Translations under genes and position numbers: made by a program
Shown here: positions 34,178 to 42,400 of the stretch, piece after piece
How positions within the stretch are numbered: position 1 is the stretch's first letter
How the letters are laid out: the number at the start of each line of letters is the position of its first letter
Assembly (NCBI RefSeq): GCF_036090055.1
Contig: NZ_CP107970.1
Span: 374,501 to 438,500, forward strand
Length of the DNA: 64,000 nucleotides
Source: Nocardioides sp. NBC_00368
Lineage (GTDB): Bacteria > Actinomycetota > Actinomycetes > Propionibacteriales > Nocardioidaceae
Direction of reading: 5' to 3'
The notes under the pieces: model-generated
Databases searched by the model: none
Told to the model about the DNA's origin: nothing
The model's input: the letters and a program-made list of their open reading frames with translations, nothing else

Positions 34178-36151
34178 ATGTTCACAGCACGTCAGGTGCT
34201 CGGTTCGATGGTCGGCCTGACGGCCGCCGTCGCCGGCATCGGCGCGGTCGCCATCCCGACCGCGCGCGCCACCACGACGGCCGAGCCCGTCGCGATCGCC
34301 GACATCCAGGGCACCGGCACCACCAGCCCGCTCGCCGGCCAGACGGTCACCACCAGCGGCATCGTCACCGCCGCCTACCCCTCGGGCGGCTTCTTCGGGT
34401 TCTACCTCCAGACCCCCGGCACCGGCGGCTCGGTCGACCTCGGGTCCCACGACGCCTCCGACGCGGTCTTCGTCTACCAGCCCCGCTCGGCCGGTGCGGT
34501 CACCGTCAAGCCGGGCGACGCGGTGACGGTGACCGGTGAGGTGACCGAGTACGCCGGCATGACTCAGGTGTCGGTGCCCACCGCCACCGGCATCGTCACC
34601 GACGGCACCGGCAGCATCGACGCCGTCATCTCGCAGTGGCCCGCCACCGACGCGCAGAAGGAGTCGCTGGAAGGGATGCTCTTCGCTCCCCAGGGCGACA
34701 TCACGGTGAGCAACACCTACGGGGTGGAGAACTTCGGCGAGCTCGGCCTCGCCCACGGCGACCGCCCGCTGATCCAGCCGACCGAGGTGGCCCGTCCCGG
34801 GTCCGACGAGGCCGCTGCCGTCGCCGCCGACAACGCCGCCCGCGGGATCGTGCTCGACGACGGCTCCTCGACGACGCTGCGCCCGCCGACCAGCCGCACC
34901 ATCCCCTACGTCTCCAACACCTCGCCCGTCGTGGTCGGCGCCTCCGTCGACTTCCGCGGCCCGGTGATCCTCTCCCAGGGCGGCTCGCCCTCGGCGCCCA
35001 CCTACCGCCTCCAGCCCACCCAGGTCGCGACCGCCGACCCGGCGTCGTGGCCGGCGGACTTCGGTGACGTACGCAGCGACGCCCCCGACGAGCGCAAGAT
35101 CGGCCGCCGCGCCGACGTGAAGATCGCCTCCTTCAACGTGCTCAACTACTTCACCACGCTCGGCGACGCCGACGACGACAACGTCGGTGACGGTGGCTGC
35201 ACGGCCTACAAGGATCGCGCCGGCGACGGCAACAACGTCAGCGGCGGCTGCGACCAGCGCGGCGCCTGGGACCCGGCCGACTTCGGTCGCCAGCAGTCGA
35301 AGATCGTCTCCGCGATCAACGCGCTCGACGCCGACGTCGTCGGTCTGATGGAGATCGAGAACTCCGCGCGCCTCGGCGAGACCCCCGACGAGGCGACCAA
35401 CTCGCTGGTCGCCGCGCTCAACGCGGCCGCCGGCCGCAAGGTCTGGACCGCCAACCCGTCCTCGGCGGAGCTGCCCGACGCCGCCGGCGCCGACGTGATC
35501 ACCAACGCGATCATCTACAAGCGCTCGGCCGTACGCCGCCTCGGTGAGGCCCGCGCACTCGGTGACCAGAGCGGCGACGACCAGGCCTTCGGCAACGCCC
35601 GCGAGCCGATCGGTCAGGTCTTCAAGCCCGCCGACGGCGGCGCCCCGTTCCTCTTCGTCGTCAACCACTTCAAGTCGAAGGGCTCGCCCGGTCCGTGGCC
35701 GGGCGACGGCGACACCGGCGACGGCCAGGGCGCCTCCAACGAGTCGCGGGTCCGCCAGGCCACCGCGCTGGTCTCGTGGGTCTCCTCGATCCGGTCCGAG
35801 ACGGGCGTCACCGACGTCGCGCTCGCCGGTGACTTCAACTCCTACACCCAGGAGGACCCGATGCAGGTCCTCTACCGGGCGGGCTTCGCCGACTCCGAGA
35901 CCCTCAGCGGCAACGAGGAGTACAGCTACTCCTTCTCGGGCCTGTCGGGCTCGCTCGACCACGTGCTGCTCAACCGGCACGCCCAGCGCCGCTTCACCGG
36001 CTCCGACATCTGGTCGATCAACTCCGGGGAGTCCCTGCTGCTGGAGTACAGCCGCTACAACTACACCGGCATCGACCTGCACACCGACTCGCCGTTCCGC
36101 TCCTCCGACCACGACCCGGTCATCGTCGGGCTGACGCGCAACGCCGGCTAG
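34178..36151 (+). CDS. Secreted ExeM/NucH-type endonuclease
   Basis: 657 aa. Signal peptide (LGSMVGLTAAVAGIGAVAIP, cleaved near ARA), then an OB-fold-like region (residues 40-150) and a C-terminal endonuclease/exonuclease/phosphatase domain with ASFNVLNYF, the metal Glu in GLMEIEN, NHFKSKG, AGDFNSY and the final SDHDPVIVGL. The ExeM family degrades extracellular DNA for phosphate, nitrogen or biofilm remodelling. ATG 34178 follows GGGGAG. The gene interrupts the pgsA-cinA neighbourhood and ends in a strong hairpin. Confidence 0.9.
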   Translation: MFTARQVLGSMVGLTAAVAGIGAVAIPTARATTTAEPVAIADIQGTGTTSPLAGQTVTTSGIVTAAYPSGGFFGFYLQTPGTGGSVDLGSHDASDAVFVYQPRSAGAVTVKPGDAVTVTGEVTEYAGMTQVSVPTATGIVTDGTGSIDAVISQWPATDAQKESLEGMLFAPQGDITVSNTYGVENFGELGLAHGDRPLIQPTEVARPGSDEAAAVAADNAARGIVLDDGSSTTLRPPTSRTIPYVSNTSPVVVGASVDFRGPVILSQGGSPSAPTYRLQPTQVATADPASWPADFGDVRSDAPDERKIGRRADVKIASFNVLNYFTTLGDADDDNVGDGGCTAYKDRAGDGNNVSGGCDQRGAWDPADFGRQQSKIVSAINALDADVVGLMEIENSARLGETPDEATNSLVAALNAAAGRKVWTANPSSAELPDAAGADVITNAIIYKRSAVRRLGEARALGDQSGDDQAFGNAREPIGQVFKPADGGAPFLFVVNHFKSKGSPGPWPGDGDTGDGQGASNESRVRQATALVSWVSSIRSETGVTDVALAGDFNSYTQEDPMQVLYRAGFADSETLSGNEEYSYSFSGLSGSLDHVLLNRHAQRRFTGSDIWSINSGESLLLEYSRYNYTGIDLHTDSPFRSSDHDPVIVGLTRNAG

Positions 36152-36166
36152 ACACCCACCGCTCGC

Positions 36167-36199
36167 GCGGCCCGGTCACCGTTGTGGTGACCGGGCCGC
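36167..36199 (+). terminator. Stem-loop after nuclease gene
   Basis: A perfect 14-bp stem (36167-36180 with 36186-36199), loop GTTGT. It ends exactly where the cinA -10 box (36200) begins. Confidence 0.7.
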
Positions 36200-36205
36200 T
36201 ACGTT
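36200..36205 (+). promoter_or_regulatory. -10 box of leaderless cinA
   Basis: TACGTT, 6 nt before ATG 36212. Confidence 0.55.
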
Positions 36206-36211
36206 TGCTCT

Positions 36212-36697
36212 ATGGCAGCAGTCGATGACCTTCATGCCGCGCTGCGGGACGCCGGCGCGACCCTGGCGACCGCCGAGTCGCTGACCGCCGGACGCCTGGC
36301 CGCGATGCTCACCGACCCGCCCGGGGCGTCGAAGACGTTCCGCGGGGGCTTCGTGACGTACGCGACGGAGCTGAAGCACCTCCTGCTGGGCGTCCCCGTC
36401 TCGGTGATCGAGACCGTCGGGGTGGTCTCCGCGGAGTGCGCGGCGGCGATGGCAGCGGGTGCGCGGGAGCGGTCGGGGTCGACGTACGGGCTCGCGACCA
36501 CGGGCGTGGCCGGACCGGAGGAGCAGGAGGGAAAGCCCGTCGGGACGGTCTTTCTGGGTGTTTCCGGTCCGCACGGTGAAACAACGGCGCAACTTGGGCT
36601 GTCGGGCTCGCGTGCGGAGATCCAGCGTGATACGTGTTTGTTCGCTGTTGATGAACTACTCGGACTACTTCGGCGGGAACATCGAAGGGTCAGGTAG
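36212..36697 (+). CDS. cinA: CinA-family nicotinamide-nucleotide amidohydrolase
   Basis: 161 aa: only the C-terminal CinA (PncC) domain, without the N-terminal MoCF-like part. ATAESLTAGRLAAMLTDPPGASKTFRGGFVTYA and GLATTGVAGP...GKPVGTVFLG are the family blocks. PncC deamidates NMN in pyridine-nucleotide recycling. In actinobacteria the short form usually lies between pgsA and clgR, as here. Confidence 0.93.
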   Translation: MAAVDDLHAALRDAGATLATAESLTAGRLAAMLTDPPGASKTFRGGFVTYATELKHLLLGVPVSVIETVGVVSAECAAAMAAGARERSGSTYGLATTGVAGPEEQEGKPVGTVFLGVSGPHGETTAQLGLSGSRAEIQRDTCLFAVDELLGLLRREHRRVR

Positions 36698-36757
36698 CGT
36701 TGGAGCCAGACGTCACCCAGATGTCGGTGACTTGTGACCTGTAGGAGGCTGACCGCA

Positions 36758-37045
36758 ATGGTGCTCTTCCGTCGACTTCTCGGCGAGGTGCTGCGTGCCC
36801 AGCGGCTCGAGCGTGGGATGACCCTGCGCGAGGTCTCCGCAGAGGCGCGAGTCAGCCTCGGCTACATCTCCGAGGTCGAGCGCGGCCAGAAGGAAGCCTC
36901 CTCCGAGCTCCTCGCCTCGCTCTGCAGCGCCCTCGACGTGGCTCTCTCCGATGTGCTGCGCGACGTCTCCGACGCGGTCGCCCTCGAAGAGGCCACCATT
37001 CTGCGGATGCCCGTTCGCGCCGCGGCCGACGCTGCCGCCGCCTGA
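36758..37045 (+). CDS. clgR: ClgR-type helix-turn-helix regulator
   Basis: 95 aa. Xre-type HTH (GEVLRAQRLERGMTLREVSAEARVSLGYISEVERGQKEASSELLASLC). Its place after cinA identifies it as ClgR, which activates clp protease and DNA-repair genes. It ends in ADAAAA; ClgR of Streptomyces is degraded by ClpP through a C-terminal Ala-Ala, so the Ala tail fits a built-in degradation signal. ATG 36758 has GGAGG 10 nt upstream; the frame extends to 36734 but that start lacks one. Confidence 0.88.
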   Translation: MVLFRRLLGEVLRAQRLERGMTLREVSAEARVSLGYISEVERGQKEASSELLASLCSALDVALSDVLRDVSDAVALEEATILRMPVRAAADAAAA

Positions 37046-37048
37046 TCG

Positions 37049-37066
37049 TCCCGCCCGGGAGTTTTT
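37049..37066 (+). terminator. Weak intrinsic terminator after clgR
   Basis: TCCCG/CGGGA short stem followed by GTTTTT. The loop is very short, so the stem may be just TCCC/GGGA. Confidence 0.4.
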
Positions 37067-37154
37067 CCGTTCGGCGTGTCTCAAAGCGAGCGCGACCGTC
37101 TCCTTGCTGACGTGGGCCCACCACGGGCCCGCGCATTCATGGGGAGATGGTGCG

Positions 37155-37397
37155 ATGCGCATGGCAGTCGAGAACGAGCTTCCGGACCTGACGGCCCCGG
37201 CACCGCGGGGCGAGGGCGACCCGGTTTCCCCCGACCTGCTCGAGGCCGAGCTCTTCGGTCTGGAGGAGACCCTGAACATCCTTCGCGACGAGTTCACCTC
37301 GGTCGCGCCCGGTGAGCGCGCGCACGTCGCCCGCCACATGCGCGACACCCGGGTTCGGATCGCCCAGATCCGGCTGCGGCTGCTGCACGGCTGCTAG
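37155..37397 (+). CDS. Unknown small helical protein
   Basis: 80 aa. Acidic start (ENELPDLTAPAPRGEGDPVSPD) then a long charged helix (LLEAELFGLEETLNILRDEF...HVARHMRDTRVRIAQIRLRLL). No signal, no membrane segment, and not DUF3046, which often sits near clgR/recA. GGGGAG precedes ATG 37155. The TAG stop is the last three bases of CTAG at 37394, which is also the left edge of a MITE-like element. Confidence 0.65.
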   Translation: MRMAVENELPDLTAPAPRGEGDPVSPDLLEAELFGLEETLNILRDEFTSVAPGERAHVARHMRDTRVRIAQIRLRLLHGC

Positions 37398-37560
37398 TGG
37401 CGCGTCGCAGAAGTTCCTAGGCGCTTCGCGCCGCCATGGCACGCACCTGGCTGCGTTGGCGCCGCTTGGAAGACGCCCGGTATGACTTCGCGACGCCGCC
37501 TTGCCATGCACGCACCCTGACGACGCCAAGCATCCAGGAACTTCCACGACGCACCACTAG
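37394..37560. mobile_element. MITE-like element with 27-bp inverted repeats and CTAG edges
   Basis: The left end (37394 onward, CTAGTGGCGCGTCGCAGAAG then TTCCTAGG) matches the complement of the right end (CTAGTGGTGCGTCGTGGAAG then TTCCTGG, from 37560) with few changes. The 159-bp interior has no convincing reading frame and shows further partial inverted symmetry. CTAG at 37394-37397 and 37557-37560 may be its target duplication. No transposase here has matching ends: the IS30 and IS481 inverted repeats differ. Confidence 0.7.
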
Positions 37561-37561
37561 G
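37556..37561. repeat. Target duplication of IS481 element (left copy)
   Basis: ACTAGG, repeated exactly at 38655-38660. It overlaps the right edge CTAG of the MITE-like element. Confidence 0.9.
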
Positions 37562-37573
37562 TGTACTCGGCCA

Positions 37574-38548
37574 TCACGTTGGTGACAGTCGGCTGATCGG
37601 TGGGAGTCCTGCGAGTGCGCTGTGGCGTCGAACAGTGTTGTAGCACTCGAGCCATGGGGAAAGCGCGGCGGCTCGGTCGGTGTTGGTGAGGTAGACCTGG
37701 CGGTAGGCCCACTCGGTCGCCAGGGTGCGGTTGTATCTTTCGACCTTGCCGTTCTGCCAGGGGCAATGGGGCTTGATGAACTTGTGCTTGGCTCCCAGCG
37801 TGGTGATCGCCTCAGCCACGTCGTTGGATCTGCGGTAGGAGAAGTGGTTGTCGGTGATGACCCGCTCGATGCGGGTGATGCCGTGGGCCGCGAAGTAGTC
37901 GGCGGCCCGGCGGATGAACCCTGCGCAGGTGGGGCCTTTCTCGTCGGGCAGGATTTCGGAGTAGGCCACTCGGGAGTGGTCATCGACCATCGAGTGCACG
38001 TAGTCGTAGCCGATCCGGGCCTGTTTCTTGGCCCAGGTTGACCCCATCTGACGGCCGTGGGCCTTCCAGCCGCCGCCGTCGGGGATCTTGCCGATCTTCT
38101 TGACGTCGACATGGACCAGCTCACCGGGCCGGTCGCGTTCGTAGCGCACCGTGGTGGTCTTCGAGGCCCGGATGACCTCCCCGGTCAACGGGTCACACTC
38201 ACGCAGGTACGGGACGCGGTGGCGGCGTAGGACCCGGCCCACGGTCCGTGCTGGGACACCGAGTTCGGGCCCGAGCCAGTCCTGGCCGCGGCGCTCTTGG
38301 TGGCGCTTGACCACGATCGCTTCCTCGACTTCGGCCGGTGTCTGATTCGGGCAGTGGTGGGGACGCGAGGACCGGTCGTGTAGACCGGCTTCGCCTTCGG
38401 CACGGAACCGGGCGATCCAGCGGTGCGCGCACTGGCGCGAGACGCCTTGGGCCTTGGCTGCGTGCGCGACGGCCCAGTCGTCCTCGACGACTCGCTGGAC
38501 CAAGAGTTGCCGGCCACGAAAGTTCAGCCGGGCATTACGGTGGGACAC
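37574..38548 (-). CDS. IS481-family transposase
   Basis: 324 aa. N-terminal helix-turn-helix (AVAHAAKAQGVSRQCAHRWIARF) and an rve DDE core: D in ELVHVDVKKIGKIPDG, D in IERVITDNHFSYR, E in PWQNGKVERYNRTL. Length and motifs are standard for IS481, and no disruption is seen. GTG 38548 is preceded by GGAGG, which lies inside the stem of a 13-bp hairpin (38548-38605). The stop codon falls within the left inverted repeat. Confidence 0.94.
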   Translation of the reverse strand: MSHRNARLNFRGRQLLVQRVVEDDWAVAHAAKAQGVSRQCAHRWIARFRAEGEAGLHDRSSRPHHCPNQTPAEVEEAIVVKRHQERRGQDWLGPELGVPARTVGRVLRRHRVPYLRECDPLTGEVIRASKTTTVRYERDRPGELVHVDVKKIGKIPDGGGWKAHGRQMGSTWAKKQARIGYDYVHSMVDDHSRVAYSEILPDEKGPTCAGFIRRAADYFAAHGITRIERVITDNHFSYRRSNDVAEAITTLGAKHKFIKPHCPWQNGKVERYNRTLATEWAYRQVYLTNTDRAAALSPWLECYNTVRRHSALAGLPPISRLSPT

Positions 38549-38605
38549 GAAGACCTCCGGACGGTGGATGACCTAGACAGCAACCACCGCACCCGGAGGT
38601 CTTCG
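38548..38605 (-). promoter_or_regulatory. RBS-sequestering hairpin before IS481 transposase
   Basis: CGAAGACCTCCGG (38548-38560) pairs perfectly with CCGGAGGTCTTCG (38593-38605) across a 32-nt loop. On the transposase mRNA the second arm contains the GGAGG ribosome-binding site, so read-through transcripts would be untranslatable. A transcript starting inside the loop would escape. The mechanism is inferred. Confidence 0.6.
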
Positions 38606-38655
38606 CTACGTCAACAACCGACCCGGAGTGTCACCAACCTCATGGCCGAGTACAA

Positions 38656-39408
38656 CTAGGCCTGGCAGCTCGCGCAGTAGTAGGCCGGGCGCTCCTTGCC
38701 GGGCGGCCCGACCCTGGCCACGGTGACGGTGCCGCCGCAGCGGCGACAGGCCCGGCGGCCGTAGACCCACATCTGGCGGGAGCGGGACCAGTCGGCCTGC
38801 ATCAGCTCACGGGTGCGCTGGAGGATCCGGGGGAGCCTGTCGCCGGCGTCCTCGACGGTACGTAGCGGGTTGATCCCGGCGATGAAGCACGTCTCCGCGG
38901 CGTAGATCGTGCCGATCCCGGCGAGGTTGGTCTGGTCGCGCAGGGCCTCGAAGAGCGACCGGTCCGGCTGGCGGCGGAGGCGCGCGAGGGCCGTGTCGGG
39001 GTCCCAGTCGCCGGCGAGGATGTCCGGGCCGAGGTGGGCGACCAGCCGCTCCTCCTGATCGCGGGGGACCAGTTCGACGATGCCGAGGAGGAAGCCGACC
39101 GCCTCGATCCGCTCGGTGCGGAGCACCACCCGAGCCTGGAAGCCGGGCTTCGGCCAACGCCGGCCGGCCTCGAGGATCCGCCAGGACCCTTCCATCTTCA
39201 GGTGGGTGTGCAGCGTCCACTCGCCGGTGCGGTGGTCGATCCGGGTCAGCAGGTGCTTGCCGCGCGTCACCGTGCCCTGAACGGTGCCGCCGGCCAGGTC
39301 GGCCGTGGCCAGCTGCGGCACCCGGAAGTCCGTACGCGTCAGCACCTGCCCCGCCAGCCCCTTGTCGAGGGAACGGGCGGTGCGGAGCACGGCGTCGCCT
39401 TCCGGCAC
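38656..39408 (-). CDS. Fpg/Nei-family DNA glycosylase/AP lyase
   Basis: 250 aa. Excises oxidised bases and nicks the abasic site. N-terminal catalytic PEGD (Pro2, Glu3) after the GTG start, a conserved Lys in GKHLL, an H2TH region (DQTNLAGIGTIYAAETCF), and a C-terminal zinc finger (CRRCGG...YYCASC). MPEGD favours the actinobacterial Nei group over MutM. Its TAG stop is the CTA at 38656-38658, inside the target site duplicated by the IS481 element, which recreated the stop. Four nt downstream of lhr. Confidence 0.93.
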   Translation of the reverse strand: MPEGDAVLRTARSLDKGLAGQVLTRTDFRVPQLATADLAGGTVQGTVTRGKHLLTRIDHRTGEWTLHTHLKMEGSWRILEAGRRWPKPGFQARVVLRTERIEAVGFLLGIVELVPRDQEERLVAHLGPDILAGDWDPDTALARLRRQPDRSLFEALRDQTNLAGIGTIYAAETCFIAGINPLRTVEDAGDRLPRILQRTRELMQADWSRSRQMWVYGRRACRRCGGTVTVARVGPPGKERPAYYCASCQA

Positions 39409-39412
39409 GTCC

Positions 39413-42400
39413 TCACCTGATCTGCGACGTCAGGCGCAGGCCGCGCGGGGTGGCGATGAAGCCGGCGTACTGCAGCGCCTGGCGCAGCGGGGTCTCGCCG
39501 GACCCGAGCAGCGGGGCGCCGTCGGCCTTCTCGACCGTGAGGCGTCCCAGCGCGCCCCGGCGCACGGCGTCGGCCAGTGCCTCGGCGGCGGGCTCGAGGA
39601 GGTTGGGGTCCTCGGACCAGGTCAGCAGCGTGCGGCCGCCGCGCTCGACGTACAGCGCCAGCTCGCCGTCGACCAGCACCACGATCGCGCCCGCCTTGCG
39701 ACCGGGCCGGTGGCCCTCCTCCGAGACCGGCCAGGGGAGCGCCGCGCCGTAGGGGTTGGCCGGGTCGGTCGCGGCGAGTGCGAGGGCGACCGGCTTGTCG
39801 CTCGGCTCGACCCGGGAGAACGTACGCAGCCGGTCGACCGAGCCCGCCGTGCCGAACTGGGCGGCGCCCAGGCCCTCGACGAAGTAACCCCGCCTGGCTC
39901 TTCCGGATTCCTCGAAGGCGCTGAGCACCTTGTAGACCGCGGCGAACCCACCGGGTGTGCGCTCGGACTGGACCGCGCCGCGGGTGACCACGCCGTGGCG
40001 GTCCAGCAGCCGCTCGGCGGCGGCATGGGCGCGCTTGGTCGGATCGGGGTCCGGCTCGGGCAGGATCGTCCAGCGCCCGGCCGTCTCCGGAAGACTGGCC
40101 CGGGCGGGCATCCGCGCGCCGCCGGTGTAGCGGCCACCGCGAGCGCGCGGCGGTGGGCGCCGGGAGCGGTGCGAGGGCGTGCCGGAGCGGGTCAGCGCCC
40201 GCAGCGGCAGCAGCGTGTCGTTGCTGACCCGGCCCGACCAGACCAGCTCCCACAGTGCCGCGCTCAGGTCGGCGTCGCTCGGGGTCTTCTCGTCGCCCGC
40301 CGCGACGGTCCGGGCGAGCTGGTGGAAGAACCAGGCGCCGCCGGGCTCGAGGGCTTCGAGGATGCGCTCGGCGAGCGGGCCGGGCGGCATCTCGGTGGGT
40401 GGTGGCAGGGTCAGTTCGGCGGTGTCGGCCGGGTGCAGCGAGACCCAGCCGTCGGTGCCGGGTAGGGTGCCGTGACCGGCCCAGAGCACCTCGCCACCGG
40501 AGGTCAGCTCGTCGAGGAACGCAGGCTCGTAGTCGACCACCCGGGCGGGCAGGATCAGGCTCTCCAGCGCGCTGGCCGGGACCGGGCAGCCCGCGAGCTG
40601 GTCGACGACGGTCAGCACCCCGTCGACGCCACGCAGCGCCCCCTTGCGTACGGACGTCTTCTGCCATGCCGGCAGGAACCTGCCCAGTGCTGCCGGCTCG
40701 ACCGGCTCGACCTCCTTGCGCAGCCGGGCCAGCGAGCGCCGGCGCAGCATCCGCAGCACCTCGGCATCACACCACTCCAGGCCGCTGCCGCCCGGCCGGA
40801 ACTCCCCGTCGAGCACCCGACCTCGGGCCGAGAGCCGCGCCAGGGTGTGCCGGACCACCGCCTCGCCCAGCCCCAGCCTGGAGGCCACGTCGGCGGCCGT
40901 GAACGGCCCGTGCGAACGTGCGTAGCGCGAGACCAGGTCGCCGACCGGGTCCTCGACGGGCTCGGTGAACGCGGACGGTACGCCCGGAGGAACCGCCACC
41001 CCCAGCCCGTCCCTGAGCCTGGCCACATCCTCGACCACCGCCCACCGGGCCTCCCCGGCGACCCGCACCTCGACCACCCGCCGCGCTGTGGCCAGGCTGT
41101 CCAGCACCGCCGAGACCTCAGCTGTGGCGGCCGAGTCGGTAGTTATGGCGCGCGAGTCTGTAGTTGTGGGCGCCGAAGCTCTACTTCCGTCACCCACAAC
41201 TACAGACTCGTCGTCCGTATCTACGGTTTCGTCCGCCACAACTGCAGATTCGGCTGGGGGCAGGGTGGCGCGGGCGGTGATCTCGTCGAGGGTGAGAGGG
41301 CCGATGGTGCGGATGAGGTCGGTGATGCCTTCGGCGCCGCGGGCCTGCCGGCCGGGGGCGAGGCGCTGGAGCTCGGACTCGACCTCGGCCAGGACCTCGG
41401 GGTCGAGGAGCTCGCGGAGCTCGGCTCGGCCCAGGAGCTCGGCGAGGAGACCCTGGTCGAGGGTGAGCGCGGCGGCACGGCGCTCGGCGAGCGGGGAGTC
41501 GCCCTCGTAGAGGAACTGGGCGACGTAGCCGAACAGCAGCGACTGGGCGTAGGGAGACGGGGTCGGGGTGGCGACGTCGACGATGGAGATCTCGCGGCGC
41601 TCGATCCGCTGGAGGAGGCCGACGAGAGAGGGGAGGTCGTAGACGTCGCGGAGACACTCGCGCACGGCTTCGAGGATGATCGGGAAGCTCGGGTACTGCG
41701 AGGCGACCTCGAGCAGCGCGGCCGAGCGCTGGCGCTGCTGCCACAGCGGCGAGCGGCGGCCGGGGTCGCGGCGGGGGAGCAGCAGCGCTCGCGCCGCGCA
41801 CTCGCGGAACCTGCTGGCGAAGAGCGCAGACCCGCCGACCTCGGTGGTGACCAGATCCTCGATCTCGTCGGGCTCGAAGACGATGAGCTCGCCGGTCGGC
41901 GCCTCGGCGTCGGTGTCGGGCAGCCGGATCACGATGCCGTCGTCGCTGTCGATCGCCTGGCCGTCGACCCCGTAGCGCTCCCGGATCCGGGCGTTGATCG
42001 CCAGCGCCCACGGCGCATGGACCGGGCGGCCGTAGGGGGAGTGGACCACCAGCCGCCAGTCGCCGAGCTCGTCACGGAACCGCTCGACGACGATGGTGCT
42101 GTCGGAGGGGAGGACGTTGGTGGCCTCGGCCTGCTCGTGCAGGTAGGTGACCAGGTTGGCGGCCGCATAGGCGTCGAGGCCGTCCTCCTGCGCCCGCGCT
42201 TCCGCCTTCTTCGCGGGCATCGCGGCGAGCTCGCGGGTGTAGGCGCCGACGGCCTCGCCGAGCTCGGCGGGCCGGCCCAGCGAGTCGCCCTTCCAGAAGG
42301 GCAGCCGGCCGGGGATCCCGGGCGCCGGGGTCACCAGCACGCGGTCGTGGGTGATGTCCTCGATCCGCCAGGATGTCGCGCCCAGCGCGAAGACGTCACC

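Larger units (their letters stand above)
37562..38654 (-). mobile_element. IS481-family insertion sequence
   Basis: 1093-bp element. Terminal inverted repeats TGTACTCGGCCATCACGTTG (37562 on) and TGTACTCGGCCATGAGGTTG (complement from 38654) continue as GTGACA and match at about 25 of 28 positions. It is flanked by perfect 6-bp direct repeats ACTAGG (37556-37561 and 38655-38660), so the boundaries are firm. It holds one intact transposase gene on the minus strand. Confidence 0.95.

Noticed and set aside
837..38654. Composite transposon formed by the two insertion sequences
   Set aside because: The IS30 and IS481 elements belong to different families with unrelated ends and are separated by 35 kb of core genes.
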